From assembly GCF_037392515.1 (NCBI RefSeq), contig NC_090295.1, forward strand, positions 20,042,001 to 20,106,000: a stretch of 64,000 nt of DNA, read 5' to 3'. The notes under the pieces are model-generated. The model saw only the letters and a program-made list of their open reading frames with translations. It made no database searches and was not told where the DNA came from. This DNA comes from Haliotis asinina. Its lineage: Eukaryota > Mollusca > Gastropoda > Lepetellida > Haliotidae. Positions within the stretch are counted from its first letter, which is position 1; each line of letters opens with the position of its first letter. Made by a program: the position numbers and the translations under genes. Below are positions 28,263 through 39,273 of this stretch, piece after piece.

Positions 28263-29775
28263 TCTTATTTCACTACCAGAATTATCTAACTGAATAAAAT
28301 TACAGACTATAATTGATGACACTCCTGCGTAAGTGGTAGCTTCATGTTTATTCACTCAGCGTGATCAACTGATCTGATATTTTTGTTTCGCTACCAGAAT
28401 TATCTTAGTTAAATAATATTAAACACCATCGTTATATAATTTAATATAGACTTTCTTTAAATAATATTATTTTCCTCTGTTTAAAACCAGACAACCGCGC
28501 GGGAGACAGAAATGCACATGTATAGAATCAGTGTAGAGGATATCTAAACAATAGACTGGCAAATGGAAAGAAGACCAGCAGGCATGCAGGCTTGCAAAGT
28601 TACAGTTTGAAATTGCAATAAACTTTAAGATTTCGTAAGATCTTACTTTTTCTTTTTGAAAGGTGAACAAGCTTGGCTAAGTCATTTTTTTCTACTAAAT
28701 TTATAAAAGAGAGATTGCGTTATCATGAATATCAAGATTCAAAGGATTATTATGTTTTCCCTTTAATATATATCCAGACAATATATTTTCTTCACAGATG
28801 GTTCTGCTTTCTGTACAATTCCGCATCTCTTTCTAATAGCAGAATATTAATATTTACATATGTGATGTTGTTTCACTTGATTCCTTACGTAAGGTACAAG
28901 CTGCTAATGGTACATAAGCATTCTCAAATAAATCAATAATCAAACCTATAAAATACTTTAAATTCAGATTTATTATTTGATATGTGGAACAGCAATATGG
29001 TCCGTGAGAAATGTTCACAACATGATTCTTATCAATATTTTGTAAATAACTCAACCTAGCTTCTTTAATTCTTTGATAGGTCACAAAATCGGCTCTAATT
29101 CTTATCTTTTTATTGAAATTCATCATATATTATGCCACCATTGATACAAGCATTCAGAAGTATTTTACCCGCTTGATGCCACCGAGCAATATGTATGAAT
29201 TTATCATGGTATTTTACAGAATTGTTATGCTGTCCTGATTTGCACGTAATGTCTCCAATCATTTTCTTGGAAGTCCAGACAATTCAAGTAGAAGCCCCAT
29301 AATTGCAATATTGCTTTCCAAAAAATTGGTTATGAATATATGGGGTAATAAAGTCATAAGATTTGTATTCACTACAGTTTAAAAATGTGATTGGCCACTT
29401 GGATATATAGGGAAGTGCCATCATAGTTTGTCCCTACTGACATGCTGGTGTATAGCTGGTTGTTTGTTTGAATACAGATTTTCATGACATCAAAATGCAT
29501 TGTAACGAGTTAGATTAAATCGAAGGATAAACTTACGTGATTGATAAATCAGTCAGATGCCTCAAAAAGTATGGGATGGTTTCAAGAAAATAACTGGATA
29601 TTTCAGTTGCTCTTTTTTTAAGACCCAAGAGCGTGAAGGTTGGTGTGTCCTTTTTGAAATGTTTGGGGGACACGTTTATTCTAAAGGTTCACGTTAACCA
29701 CATATGAGGTTGCAGAAGATAAAGTTCACCGTTACCCTAATACTGACACACAAATCGTAACACCTGTCCATGAAG
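28263..29775. other. Intergenic host DNA, no gene seen
   Basis: AT-rich sequence with frames below 91 codons and no motifs. The stretch around 29440-29590 resembles 23990-24060 and 43366-43480, part of the duplicated receptor-unit downstream flank. Confidence 0.55.
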
Positions 29776-29960
29776 TATTGGCATATTGTGTGCGCTGACG
29801 AGCCATGATAATACGTGTGAGTATTGTGCTGACGAGCCATGATAATACGTGTGAGTATTGGCATACTGTGTGTGGCTGTTGAACCAAGATAATACACGTG
29901 AGAATGTTTTTGTGCGTGCTGACGACATAATACGTCCTGCATTTGTATATGTTGTGAGGT
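29776..29960. repeat. Degenerate tandem repeat with GATAATACGTG core
   Basis: About four to five imperfect units built on GTGCTGACGAGCCATGATAATACGTGTGAGTATTG-like sequence (quoted in parts: GCTGACGAGCCATGATAATA, CGTGTGAGTATTG). Two adjacent units around 29793-29860 are nearly identical; the others are shortened. Confidence 0.75.
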
Positions 29961-30073
29961 GATAATACGTGATCCTGTTTGCATATCACACCGGTGACAT
30001 TGTCATTAGCACTATATATCGTAATGATATGATGAAATGACTGAGTATGTATGATGTAGAGTTTACGTTCATG

Positions 30074-30076
30074 GCA

Positions 30077-30146
<70 letters not shown>
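30074..30146 (+). repeat. (GAT)n trinucleotide microsatellite
   Basis: About 23 uninterrupted ATG/GAT units. The open frames through it (runs of Met, His or Ile) are repeat artefacts. Confidence 0.98.
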
Positions 30147-30886
30147 GGGGAACTAGTACGGTATGTTTGATACAAATCACGTCCATAGTGTCGGTTACCT
30201 GTTCTGGTAAAGAAACATTCGCAAACCCATTCCATACCAGTATACGCATTTACACAGAGCACAGACAGTTGGGTCTACATTTTGGATCGTGTTTAAATAC
30301 ATAGTCTGTGAGGAAAGCATTGAACAACGTTTGTCCGTAACCATGAAAAGATACAGGCCCAGAGGACCCCGTGCCATAAAATGTTGTGGCTCCTGATCAG
30401 AATGTTAATATGGAAATAATACTCTTAGTTATTGGGGATGAAAAAGCAGTGGGCCACAAGAACCTACAGAAAGCTTTTGCGGGTCTGATTGGTTTCCAGT
30501 CGGTTTCGGGCCTAAAGACCAAAGTTAATCTCGAACGCAGGCAAGGAGTCGTCGTCTTCCCAAAATAAAACCAGGAACTCGCTGCGTACATTCAACTGAA
30601 AGATTATTTTACTGCAGCACCTGTGTACATATGTCAGTTTGATTTACACATATTCCAGTCGCAAGAAAAAGGATTAGACACAGGGTTTAACAACACAGAT
30701 AGCCCTCTCCCCCACAATATTTACATCACTGGCAATGTTCATTCTCACGCTGAAATGGGTGTCAAAATATCAAATAGATGTTAAATGAGAACATAACGCT
30801 TCGGAGTATATTCACAAACTTAACTTAACAGATAGACTTCATTTTCTAACTTATCACCGTATCCCTGTTTAATTTCTATATTTCCT
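30147..30886. other. Intergenic host DNA, no gene seen
   Basis: No recognisable coding sequence. The part 30660-30860 (ATAGCCCTCTCC, AATATTTACATCA, then GAAATGGGTGTCA) matches blocks near 45900-46010 and 32090-32200, again duplicated unit flank. Confidence 0.55.
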
Positions 30887-31130
30887 GTGTTAGCCACGAT
30901 CGCAGTATCGTGGATGCTCATGTTTTAACTTGCCCAGCTGCTTGACAAACGAAATGGTTCACAAAGGTGACCAAAAGTGAATTTTTCTTCTTGTTTGTCG
31001 GCTGATGCATTCATGTGACCATGGAACAGCATGAAACTTATGAGTCGGATGTACTTGTCACAACTGATGGAGAGGCCTACAGTCCGTTTGATTTCATTTG
31101 AGACCGATGACCTGCCCACTAACACAAAAT
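30887..31130 (+). promoter_or_regulatory. Orphan copy of the receptor upstream module
   Basis: TGCTTGACAAACGAAATGGT, GACCAAAAGTGAATTTTTC and GACCATGGAACAGCATGAAA match the upstream modules, and the second half (ATGAGTCGGATGTACTTGTC, ACAACTGATGG) also matches 39640-39790. No receptor gene follows within 1.8 kb. It marks a lost or displaced unit. Confidence 0.5.
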
Positions 31131-32748
31131 CACCACTACGACAAATGAAATTTTGTACAGTCGCATGAAATCGACAGTCTATCTGTACTTTTGGTGTAAA
31201 GGTTTCATCCTCACTCTGTACACAGATGTTATCAGCGAGAGTTCATCATATTATTTTCTCACTTTTTGCCTATATTTCTATAAAAATGTCCTCAACCTCT
31301 GATAACTATGTTCATCATTGTTAACTATGTTCATTATGAAATGTCCCTTCAAGGAAGTAAGGTTTTGTATGCGTTTACATTGTGGAATCGTGGTGTACAA
31401 CGTTGAAAAGTCAGAACTGAACTCAGACCCATTCTGTGATCAGAAAACATACCACTCAAGAATCTTTTGCATTTTCGAGAATCCATACGGTATTAATTCA
31501 GTTGGTCTGAAATACTTTTTGTGGATATCTGATTGGTTTTTGATTACAGGATAAAGTAATGTTTTCTACTTTTGTAGACTGGGCTTTGGTTCTGGATTTG
31601 CATGAGTCATCAACATATATCTGAATTTTTCATGGAGCTTTGGGTTCCAGTACAGAAGAGGAGCTTCATGTTTCAGGGTAAACTTGAAATTGGATAAAAG
31701 CGATGCAGGGCAGGCAGACTTTGGATGGCAGCTGGGACAGAATGGTTTCAATTCAATTCTGTTTCCTCTCTTTCCGTTGGTGCATTAACACACAGACTCA
31801 ACCGATCCTGAAGGAGTGAATGACATGATATTTTTGTGGTAATCTCAATAGGTAGGATGCTGTTCATGATCTATTGGTCCATATTGGAATAGCTGATGAA
31901 GGTTGTAATGAGTTACTGATGGAGACGTCATAAATGAGCTTAAGGTTTGAAATGTTCAGCAGCACATCCCATAATTGCTCAGGCTGTACATATTTGGCTA
32001 AGATATATATCGTTTTAAGATAACACGATAAACGTGATAAACGTTTGCTGTTGAGTGTTTGCCAGTTCCCTGACTAGGGTAACTTTCACAACTGAGATGG
32101 ACCTCTCCCACAATATTTATATGATATGTACATAGACATATTGAAATGGATGTCACCATCTATTCATCTGTTAAATGAGGAGTGCGACATTTCGGAGTAT
32201 ATTCTTATTCCTTTTACTGTTGAATGAAAACTAGGAAACAGATAGCTACATATCATTTATGAGTATCACTTGTAAATGCCATTCAAAGACTTTAGATTGG
32301 ATCAAGTTTAGAATTCTTACAGTTTGATACAATGCTATACTTACAATTTCAAGTTGCAAATTCGATTCAGTTTTCTTTGATCTTAAAAATCATACTGCAA
32401 TCGAAAATATCTTTTCTGAGTGTACCTGTCATACGTGAGGCTACATATTTTCATTTTGATATTCTGTGATATTCAAAGTAAGCCTTGGCAGCCTTTTACC
32501 AAACAACATGCATTGGGTGAGTTTGTGCTTGCAAATGTCGATTACGCAATACCAATGTTTTGCTCAAACATTTTAGTTCGATACAATGTACCAGCTTGTG
32601 TGCCTGCTTATGTGTGTGTGTGTATGGTTGTCTTCTTGCACTATGCACAACCTGAACATTTTCCCCACTGGATTAATGTGAACATATCGACGAGTAAGGA
32701 GCGGTCTTCAATTTTATTTTTAAATTCGATAAAATACACCATTGGTTC
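31131..32748. other. Intergenic host DNA upstream of intact copy 2, no gene seen
   Basis: Contains duplicated flank blocks also seen at 19680-19870 and 40130-40310. No domain is recognised in any frame. Confidence 0.55.
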
Positions 32749-32905
32749 CTATGACAACCAGGATCATCAATCTGCAGGGTCACGTAAGCCCATGTTTGTT
32801 TAGTGTGTATTACTGCTTGACAAACAGAAAAATGAAATCGACATGGTTGATCACAAGTGAAAATGTCTTTCTGTTGAACATGTGATACTTACTCAGTCGA
32901 TCCAT
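32749..32905 (+). promoter_or_regulatory. Conserved upstream module of receptor gene at 33243
   Basis: TATGACAACCAGGATCATCA, TACTGCTTGACAAACAGAAA, ATCGACATGGTTGATCAC and AGTGAAAATGTCTTTCTGTT match the modules of the other units. It ends 338 bases before the gene, about 100 more than in copy 1, because an extra truncated 5' end (32950-33068) lies between. Confidence 0.55.
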
Positions 32906-32949
32906 TCATGTGATTACGGAATCTTCCGTGATGTATTTATCATACGTGG

Positions 32950-33068
32950 GACTTGTTATGAATATAAAGAGTATGTCATTGAGCATAAATTGGAGACTGA
33001 TTCTTCATTGGCATTCTTCTTACAGCGTTGTGCTAGAATGGGAAGAGAACTGTTCTCTTTACTTATAT
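32950..33068 (+). pseudogene. Aborted duplicate of a receptor 5' end
   Basis: GAATATAAAGAGTATG, AGACTGATTCTTCA and the start GCTAGAATGGGAAGAGAACT are repeated here directly before the real 5' end at 33069-33243. The ATG at 33038 opens only ten codons (MGRELFSLLI) before TAA. CTTCTTACAG just upstream resembles a splice acceptor, so use as a 5' non-coding exon cannot be excluded. Confidence 0.7.
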
Positions 33069-33242
33069 AAAGAGTATGAGCATAAATTCGAGACTGATTC
33101 TTCACTGGAATTAATTAGTTCACTACTTAAATAATGCTTCTCCATTTTATTCAGTAAACATTACTCAGGATAAATTTGCCGCGACTCTCGCCAGAAGCAT
33201 TACAACTGTTAGTGCTGCTGTGTCATATATTGTTGTGCTAGA

Positions 33243-34466
33243 ATGGGAAGAGAACTGTTCTTTTTACTTTTGTGTCCTGCAGTTATGTGCAATGTTGCCT
33301 TCCCCAATCCAAGAGATTTAGTGTCAGAATATGTATCCAAACACAATCCTCTGGATTTGCCGCTGCCTCATTCCACGTCCAGTCTCGAAGTATCTGTCAA
33401 CTTTAATCTGCTACATATTGAAGATCTGGATGAGTCAAAACAACTTTTGACAACCACTGGATGGTTCTTCTTCGCGTGGTCTGTCGAAGGATTATCATGG
33501 AATGAAAGTGAATATCAAAATATCTCAAGGATTATGGTGTCACCGAAAGATATATGGTTGCCAGATTTAGTGTTGTCAAACTCCAATGTCAATCTTGGGG
33601 GCGAAAGTCAAATCAGCACTATTAGCAGCAATGGAACCATGGAGTGGCACGATATAGATCGCCGCTCAACGTCTTGCGCTGTGGATGTCACAAACTTTCC
33701 GTTTGACAAACAACGCTGTTTCTTCGAGCTGACACAATGGGTTACATTCACCTCAGAGATAGACTACATATTTAACAGTGTACCTATATCCTTTACCTCA
33801 CTTACAGAAAATGGAGAGTGGGAGGTTTTGGATTCGTTTGTAAACGAATATTACCCAGGTCAGGGTCTGTATCAGGTTCTGGAGTTAGGATTTATCCTTG
33901 GTCGACGTCGAACGTACTTCATACTAACTGCCGTTTTGCCTGTTTGCATCCTATCCTGTCTCAATCTAATGGTGTTCCACGTGCCCCCGGAGTCAGGAGA
34001 GAAAATGACTCTATGTGTGTCTGTGTTGTTGGCCTACGCCGTGTGCCTGACATCCATCAACTCCTTCTTACCCTCTGTGTCCGACCACGTGGCTCTTTTC
34101 AGCATCTACCTCCACTACATGTTTGTGCTGAAGGCTCTGACTGTTGTGGCGTCAGTCTTTGTCCTACATCTTCACACAGCACAGCCCAAGTCGACAATAC
34201 GAAAACGGCTGACAAAGCTCCTCTCTGCTTATCCAAAGAAAGCTACGACCTGTACCCTTTCAACTGGTAATACTGATGATAATGACCTGACTGATGCGTC
34301 TATGAAACCTAACACGAACACCGAGGACGCTAAACAGGTGCTGGAACAAGAACAGTGGTTTCATATTGTCAAAAAGGTGGACCTTCTGTTCTTTTGTGTT
34401 TTCTTAATAGTGTTCATTGTATCGACATGTGGATTTTTCTGCACAACTGCATTCAGACAAGTATAA
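33243..34466 (+). CDS. Nicotinic-receptor-like Cys-loop channel subunit, intact copy 2
   Basis: 407 residues, no introns. A signal peptide (1-16) is followed by the ligand-binding domain with the WLPD motif (105-108), glycosylation sites near 87, 93 and 130, and the Cys-loop C145-C159 with FPFDKQRC. Membrane segments lie at about 224-246, 253-275, 284-309 and 379-402. GEK at 252-254, at the inner mouth of M2, is the pattern of cation-selective channels. The M3-M4 loop is only about 70 residues, short for the family (total length is often 450 or more). Loop C (about 200-212) lacks the vicinal Cys pair of alpha subunits, so it is a non-alpha type or needs a partner. It would act in a plasma-membrane pentamer. 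The ligand is unknown. Confidence 0.92.
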   Translation: MGRELFFLLLCPAVMCNVAFPNPRDLVSEYVSKHNPLDLPLPHSTSSLEVSVNFNLLHIEDLDESKQLLTTTGWFFFAWSVEGLSWNESEYQNISRIMVSPKDIWLPDLVLSNSNVNLGGESQISTISSNGTMEWHDIDRRSTSCAVDVTNFPFDKQRCFFELTQWVTFTSEIDYIFNSVPISFTSLTENGEWEVLDSFVNEYYPGQGLYQVLELGFILGRRRTYFILTAVLPVCILSCLNLMVFHVPPESGEKMTLCVSVLLAYAVCLTSINSFLPSVSDHVALFSIYLHYMFVLKALTVVASVFVLHLHTAQPKSTIRKRLTKLLSAYPKKATTCTLSTGNTDDNDLTDASMKPNTNTEDAKQVLEQEQWFHIVKKVDLLFFCVFLIVFIVSTCGFFCTTAFRQV

Positions 34467-34578
34467 TTTAGCTTATTTGATAACTACAGTCTTACAATAA
34501 TAACGTGTGTTCATCATGCAGAAAATTTTGAGCTGTGCTGATAAATTACTGGATTCAAATCAGAAGTTATCAAATCAC

Positions 34579-34584
34579 AATAAA
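34579..34584 (+). promoter_or_regulatory. Polyadenylation signal AATAAA of copy 2
   Basis: AATAAA about 113 bases after the stop, in the context CACAATAAATCGACTCT, which is shared with copy 1 (22533). The next intact gene has GATAAA in the equivalent place (about 42540). Confidence 0.45.
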
Positions 34585-35089
34585 TCGACTCTGGTTCAAA
34601 CAGTCAGGTTGATGGTAAGATTTACAGAGAACTGTCTTTAACTCTCACTGTCAGTAGTCACTCATTGACAATCGCATGCATAACTAGAACTAAAGAGATA
34701 CAATGCCTACTCAACGGATGCGTGGCAAAACATTTTGTGCATAAAACACGGAAGCAATCTGTGGAGCATATGTAGAACATGTAACTTGTCAAACACGTAA
34801 GGACAAAACAGTTGACTTATGCTTCTGCAAAGACGTCAAGGACGCTTTCAAAGCATTTGCCAGAGCCCCTCTCGGAATATCAGACACATTTCAGTGTATC
34901 TAATTCACACGTGCAAGTCTAAATGGAAAACAGTAAAGCCAAAATTCAGTCTACAACTGAACAACGTTCATCTTCGTCGGGCTTGGAATCTGGTTAAATA
35001 TGTACTGGGGACAAATACGAAGAATGCTGACATAAACGTCTCGGACTCTCTACAGTTTTCTATCAATTGAAACACTTTTTACTCTCGAT

Positions 35090-36210
35090 TTGATACAGTT
35101 GGCTTCAGTGATGAAGGAGACACTGATCAAAATATCTTTTCTGATGACAGTGTGATTGAGCTAACTCCCTTTAATGTCCACAATTCATTGTCTAAATTCA
35201 GTCTTCATAAAGCAACTAGTCCGGATGATATTTGTGGTAAAATTTTTAATGAATGTTATTATCCCACATTTTAAAAACAATTTTTCAAATTTCTGTCGAC
35301 AATCTATCCCATGCATTTGGAAAACTTCAAATATTATCCCAGTTCCAAAAATCCCCACGCCCACGATTAAGAACGACCTCTGTCGTAGCTTGTTTGACGC
35401 CGATACCTATGAAATGTTTGGAAAGAATTGTAAAGGGATTGCACCTGCAAAAGGCAGATCACCTACTCGACCCTCTCCAGTGTGTCTACAGGTCTGTACG
35501 AGGTGTCAAGGACGCTAAGATCACTTTGTTAATTAATATTTACAAACAATATCGTCAGATTAATACCATCTTGCCCTATATTTTAATGCAAAAAACTCTG
35601 TAATATGTCATAACCCATGTGTTATAAAATGGGTATAACTATTTCTTGTAAATAGACCCCAAGCTTGCAACTGTTAATAACACCAAATCTGCACCACCAT
35701 TCGAATGCTCTAAATTCATTAAATTTCTGGAGTGGTGTAACATCAACTTCCATAAATTACATGTTAAAAAACAAAAGAGATTAATATTGATTTTCGGAAA
35801 AATAAATGGGAGCTGTTGCCAATTACCATTAGCAACGAAACCACACGAGTATATAAGTATCTTGGCACACAAACTCACCTGGAATAGAAGTGCTGATTAC
35901 ATGTACAAGAAAGGACTAACGTCCTTAAGGTTTTTAGTTTTCAATTTTCCTTGCTGGTATGGAGGTCTGTCTGTGTAAATTCGATGTAAGCCTTCCAAAA
36001 TTGTTACAGAGCAAGTAAAAATGCTGGACTTAAAATGCAGGATATTGGCACCATTTACAAGTAGCAAATTGACAGAAAGCACTATCTAAAATCTTACATG
36101 ACGGCACTCATGTAATATTTCTTATGACCGACGACTGCACACGCCAATATTAAGAACAAACAGGGCTCGAAATTCTTTCATCCCAGCAGACATCAGGGTT
36201 TAAATTGAGT
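35090..36210 (+). mobile_element. Decayed LINE, reverse transcriptase part
   Basis: Pieces of a reverse transcriptase appear in order but in changing frames. They include IPCIWKTSNIIPVPK (near 35310-35350), DPLQCVYRSVRGVKDA (near 35470-35515), then FLEWCNINFHKL (near 35720) and YKKGLTSLRFL (near 35905). Towards 36120-36200 come a DRRLHTPILRTNRARNSFIP segment and the element end. This order matches the RT to C-terminal part of non-LTR elements of a type common in fish and molluscs. Frameshifts and stops make it inactive. It sits between intact copy 2 and that gene's duplicated downstream flank at about 36510. Confidence 0.8.
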
Positions 36211-36751
36211 ATTTTGATGTTTATTAACCATTTTATAATACTTTATCAACTGTTTTAAAAGCCTTTTTATTCATATACCTTTAGTGCTAATGTTCCTCAA
36301 GAAACAGTTTAATGTCATCAATATATAGCTCTGAATATATATTGTTATTTATTCATCGTTTAGCTTCATTTTCCCAGCTGTTTTAGTAATAATTGACATA
36401 TGTTTGTGGTTATTGTGTATGTGTGCTTTTTTGTTGTACTGTATGTGTTTTCACTGATAACCGTGCAAAGCAAATTTCCTTCGAGATATTAAAACATTAT
36501 CTTAACTGATCTTAGCATAGTTCTTGAAACTGAGCGATTCCCTGGAAATATGTATATGTCTTTTGCATTGCAAAGAGTATTATGGCGTCATAATATCCCT
36601 CTCCGTCTATTAGCATTCTCAGTTGGATTTAGTGATGCCTAACCTCATGTTACCACATTGGGGTACTACATGCTGCTACATGCCTGCCCTATGTTTGAGT
36701 AAGTTATCACAGAATTTTAAATATGTGCAGAGTTATACATTCTTGAAGCAT
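36211..36751. other. Duplicated downstream flank of the receptor unit
   Basis: The sequence 36510-36705 matches 22690-22890 in block order (GATTCCCTGGAAATRTG, GAGTATTATGKCGTCAT, CCTCATGTTACCACATT, ACATGCTGCTACATGCCT-type sequence). No gene is seen. Confidence 0.65.
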
Positions 36752-36915
36752 CAAGTGAGTGAGTCTGGTTTTATGGAGCTTGTAGCGATTTCCCACCAAC
36801 ATCATGTCGGGAACACCTGAAATGGCCTTCATACAATGTACCCATGTGGGGAATGGAATCTGGACCTTCAGCGTAACGTACGAACGCTTTAACCACTAGG
36901 CTACCTCACCGCCGC
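36752..36915 (-). mobile_element. tRNA-derived SINE-like repeat
   Basis: Minus-strand reading gives GGTAGCCTAGTGGTTAAAGC, a good tRNA-type A-box region, and a B-box-like GGTCCAGATTCCATTCC about 40 bases on. The plus-strand left edge GTGAGTGAGTCTGGTTTTAT is the reverse of the shared SINE tail. The placement matches the element at 22924-23095 in the first unit. Confidence 0.7.
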
Positions 36916-37859
36916 GGCTTGTTAAGGGAAGGGTGGTGTCATAACAGTGATGTGCGTGTGTAAGCATTTTAAGCGTGTGTAGTGATTCCTGCTTCATGGT
37001 ATCCGATGCTACCAGTGTCTGTTCTATGTTTGAGTTAGATATGTAAGAATTGTTTCTGCCTGGGTTGTCAGTGATTCCATAATTCCCCATCAGCCATCAG
37101 TTCAGAACATTTGAATAACCATGAACCGCAATACATTTATTTGCTTCAGTTTATTTGGTCACGACGTATTGGAAAAAAACTCTGTATTTTCAAAAGGCTA
37201 CCTGAAAATGAAACACGTTAACGCTAACTCTATAATGCTGAGATTGAGTGTGTGGAGACAAATTCAGTTTTACCTGCTTTACTCTCAACCAATGCAAGGA
37301 AACCCCAAACGATGTGGGTTTTTTTAAAATCAGATATGTAAAGCTAATCGTTGCCTTTTAAACATTTACGTGTGAATGTTTAAATGTAGGACGTGTGAAT
37401 GTAGCAGACATTCTTATTCTTTATCTATCTTTATTGTTTGTGCACTATGGTTCAAGCACAATTTCTTATGTGCTTGTTGTGTGTTTTCCATATTTTTTTT
37501 CATCCTGTGTGAACATTCATAGGCAAAGTGGGCCTGAGAGTATATGGCTTTGTTGTACACGTATTAGCAACACGTGCATGCACACACACACACAGATTAT
37601 ATGTATAATTCAGGTTTCAGGAATCAGTGTAAAGGATATTTAACAGTAAATGGAAAGGAGACCAGAAGGCATGAAGGCTTGCAAAATTGAAATTTGAAAA
37701 TGCAATAAACTTTGAGGTTTCGTAATATCTTCCTCTTTATTTAGAGAGGTTAAAAACCTTGGTTGTCATTTTTCTACTCTACTTATAAAAGAGAGATTGT
37801 GTTATAATGATAGTGAAGATTCGATTGAGTGTTATATTTACCCTTTAATCCAAAGAATA
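36916..37859. other. Intergenic host DNA, no gene seen
   Basis: Short frames without motifs. 36960-37110 resembles 23390-23560 and 42830-42990 (CCTGCTTCATGGTATCCGATG, then GAGTTGTCAGTGATTC), the duplicated downstream flank. Confidence 0.55.
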
Positions 37860-38998
37860 TATTAATCCAATGAAGATGCTGCTGCTTTTATTATGTTTGA
37901 CAGATTGAGATAGAAATGCAGCAGAGAGGGTTCGGGTGATCCTGGCACAGTCAGGCTGGTAAAGCTCATCATCAGCTTAGGGTCCCCGGCCTCTCTACAC
38001 GCAGCCCAGACAGTGAATGGGACTTCTCCCAGGAAACACTGCATAGTCGAACCCACCACGAACTTTACGGAGAATGTGAAGGCTCCCCAACACTGCAGCC
38101 TTCTGCATTACCCAGATTGTCAGAAGGGCTGTACTTCCAGTGGAGAACCCGGGCACTCTCCTGATCTGCGCCAAGAGATCACGAGGTACCAAACCAAGGG
38201 CACCGAGAACAATGAGGAGCCTGACGACAGTGTACTTAGGATGCAAGCGAGACATTTCAAAGGCGAGGTCCGCATATTTATCATGCTTTTCCTGAATCTT
38301 GCCAATCACATTGCTGTCAAAAAGGACAGAAAATTCTATTATATCAATAATTTCATTGGCTTTATCAAAAAGGACAACATCAGGTTTGTTGGCTGGAATT
38401 CGTCCCAGGCTGTATATTGGCCTATTCCAGAGAAGTTTAAAAGCATCATTTTCCAGGACGCCTTGGACATGTTCAGGGTCATACCATGGATGAACCTCGG
38501 GGTCAAAGCCACAGGCATGGCGGAGACGATAATAGAAGCAGCGAGAGATGCCATCATGTCTTTTAAGATATGCTGTTTGTGCCAAGGAAGGGCATCCACT
38601 GACAAAGTGTTGGACAGTCTCTGTGAATTCATTGCAAAGATGACATTTCATATTGCTATTTTCTTTAAGAATAACATTCTTGCGATTGCGAGTGGGACGT
38701 GAGTGGTCCTGAGCAGCAAAAAGGAAGCCCTAAGTTTGAGACCATCCGACTTCATCCAGGCGAAGGAGTCGGTTGGATTGCTGTTCTGTTCCACACGCTG
38801 CATGTACACACGATGCAATGGCTTATTTATATCATTGAATTTTCTGCTCCTTTTGACAGCAATGTGATTGGCAAGATTCAGGAAAAGCATGATAAATATG
38901 CGGACCTTGTCTCGTGCGTTTAGTTCTGAGCTCCAGATTAAACGGGATTTATAGTCGGCCCGAAGTTTATCTTGAATCTGGACACTGTTACTTGACAA
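37860..38998 (-). mobile_element. LINE 3' part with zinc segment and endonuclease-like domain, broken
   Basis: Read on the minus strand from about 38998. LRADYKSRLIWSSELNA is followed by an intruding inverted snippet, then the KPLHRVYMQRV and DSFAWMKSDGLKLR segments, then CHLCNEFTETVQHFVSGC, a C-x2-C...H-x4-C zinc segment. After this comes a domain with KPDVVLFDKANEIIDIIEFS and EKHDKYADLAFEM, which looks like the PD-(D/E)xK-type C-terminal nuclease of a non-LTR retrotransposon family common in invertebrate genomes. The 218-codon frame 37995-38651 covers the zinc and nuclease parts. The RT domain is absent, so this is a 5'-truncated, inactive copy. Confidence 0.72.
38266..38908. repeat. Inverted repeat of about 80 bp within the LINE remnant
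   Basis: Plus-strand 38266-38350 (AGGTCCGCATATTTATCATG...) matches the reverse complement of 38826-38908 with few mismatches, about 475 bases between arms. The left arm belongs to the nuclease domain; the right arm is an inverted fragment of it placed in the upstream part of the same element. Confidence 0.85.
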
Positions 38999-39250
38999 AT
39001 TAGTGGATTATTGTCGATGCGAGAAAGTATTGTTTGGCTTTGCCACCGACTGAGAGCTATATCAGTCTATCCTGCTTGATGTTACTTTTATAACCCCCCT
39101 TTGCCATTTGGGCAATCGGATCGTCACACTCCATCTTCTAATCTAACAAATGATTTTTAATTCTAACAAAATAATTTGGCCAACCGGGCGTGCTTCTTGC
39201 TTTCCACAGGGGGTAGGGTAAATGGGGTGGAAGAGGTTAGGGTTCTGTAG

Positions 39251-39273
39251 AGCTTTATTTAGTAAATAAAGCT
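39251..39273. repeat. Hairpin palindrome related to 17764-17790
   Basis: Arms AGCTTTATTTA and TAAATAAAGCT around a single G. The downstream ATTGTATATACTA is shared with the copy after the Polinton integrase at the same distance. No coding sequence is attached. Confidence 0.8.

Noticed and set aside
28139..29960. CRISPR-like array among the short repeats
   Set aside because: Repeats are degenerate, spacers are not unique or even in length, and the DNA is animal nuclear sequence.
29732..30304. Frames rich in His, Met or Ile across the (GAT)n repeat
   Set aside because: Translations of a microsatellite without any other protein feature.
38013..38702. 229-codon plus-strand frame
   Set aside because: Lies opposite the recognisable minus-strand LINE zinc and nuclease sequence.
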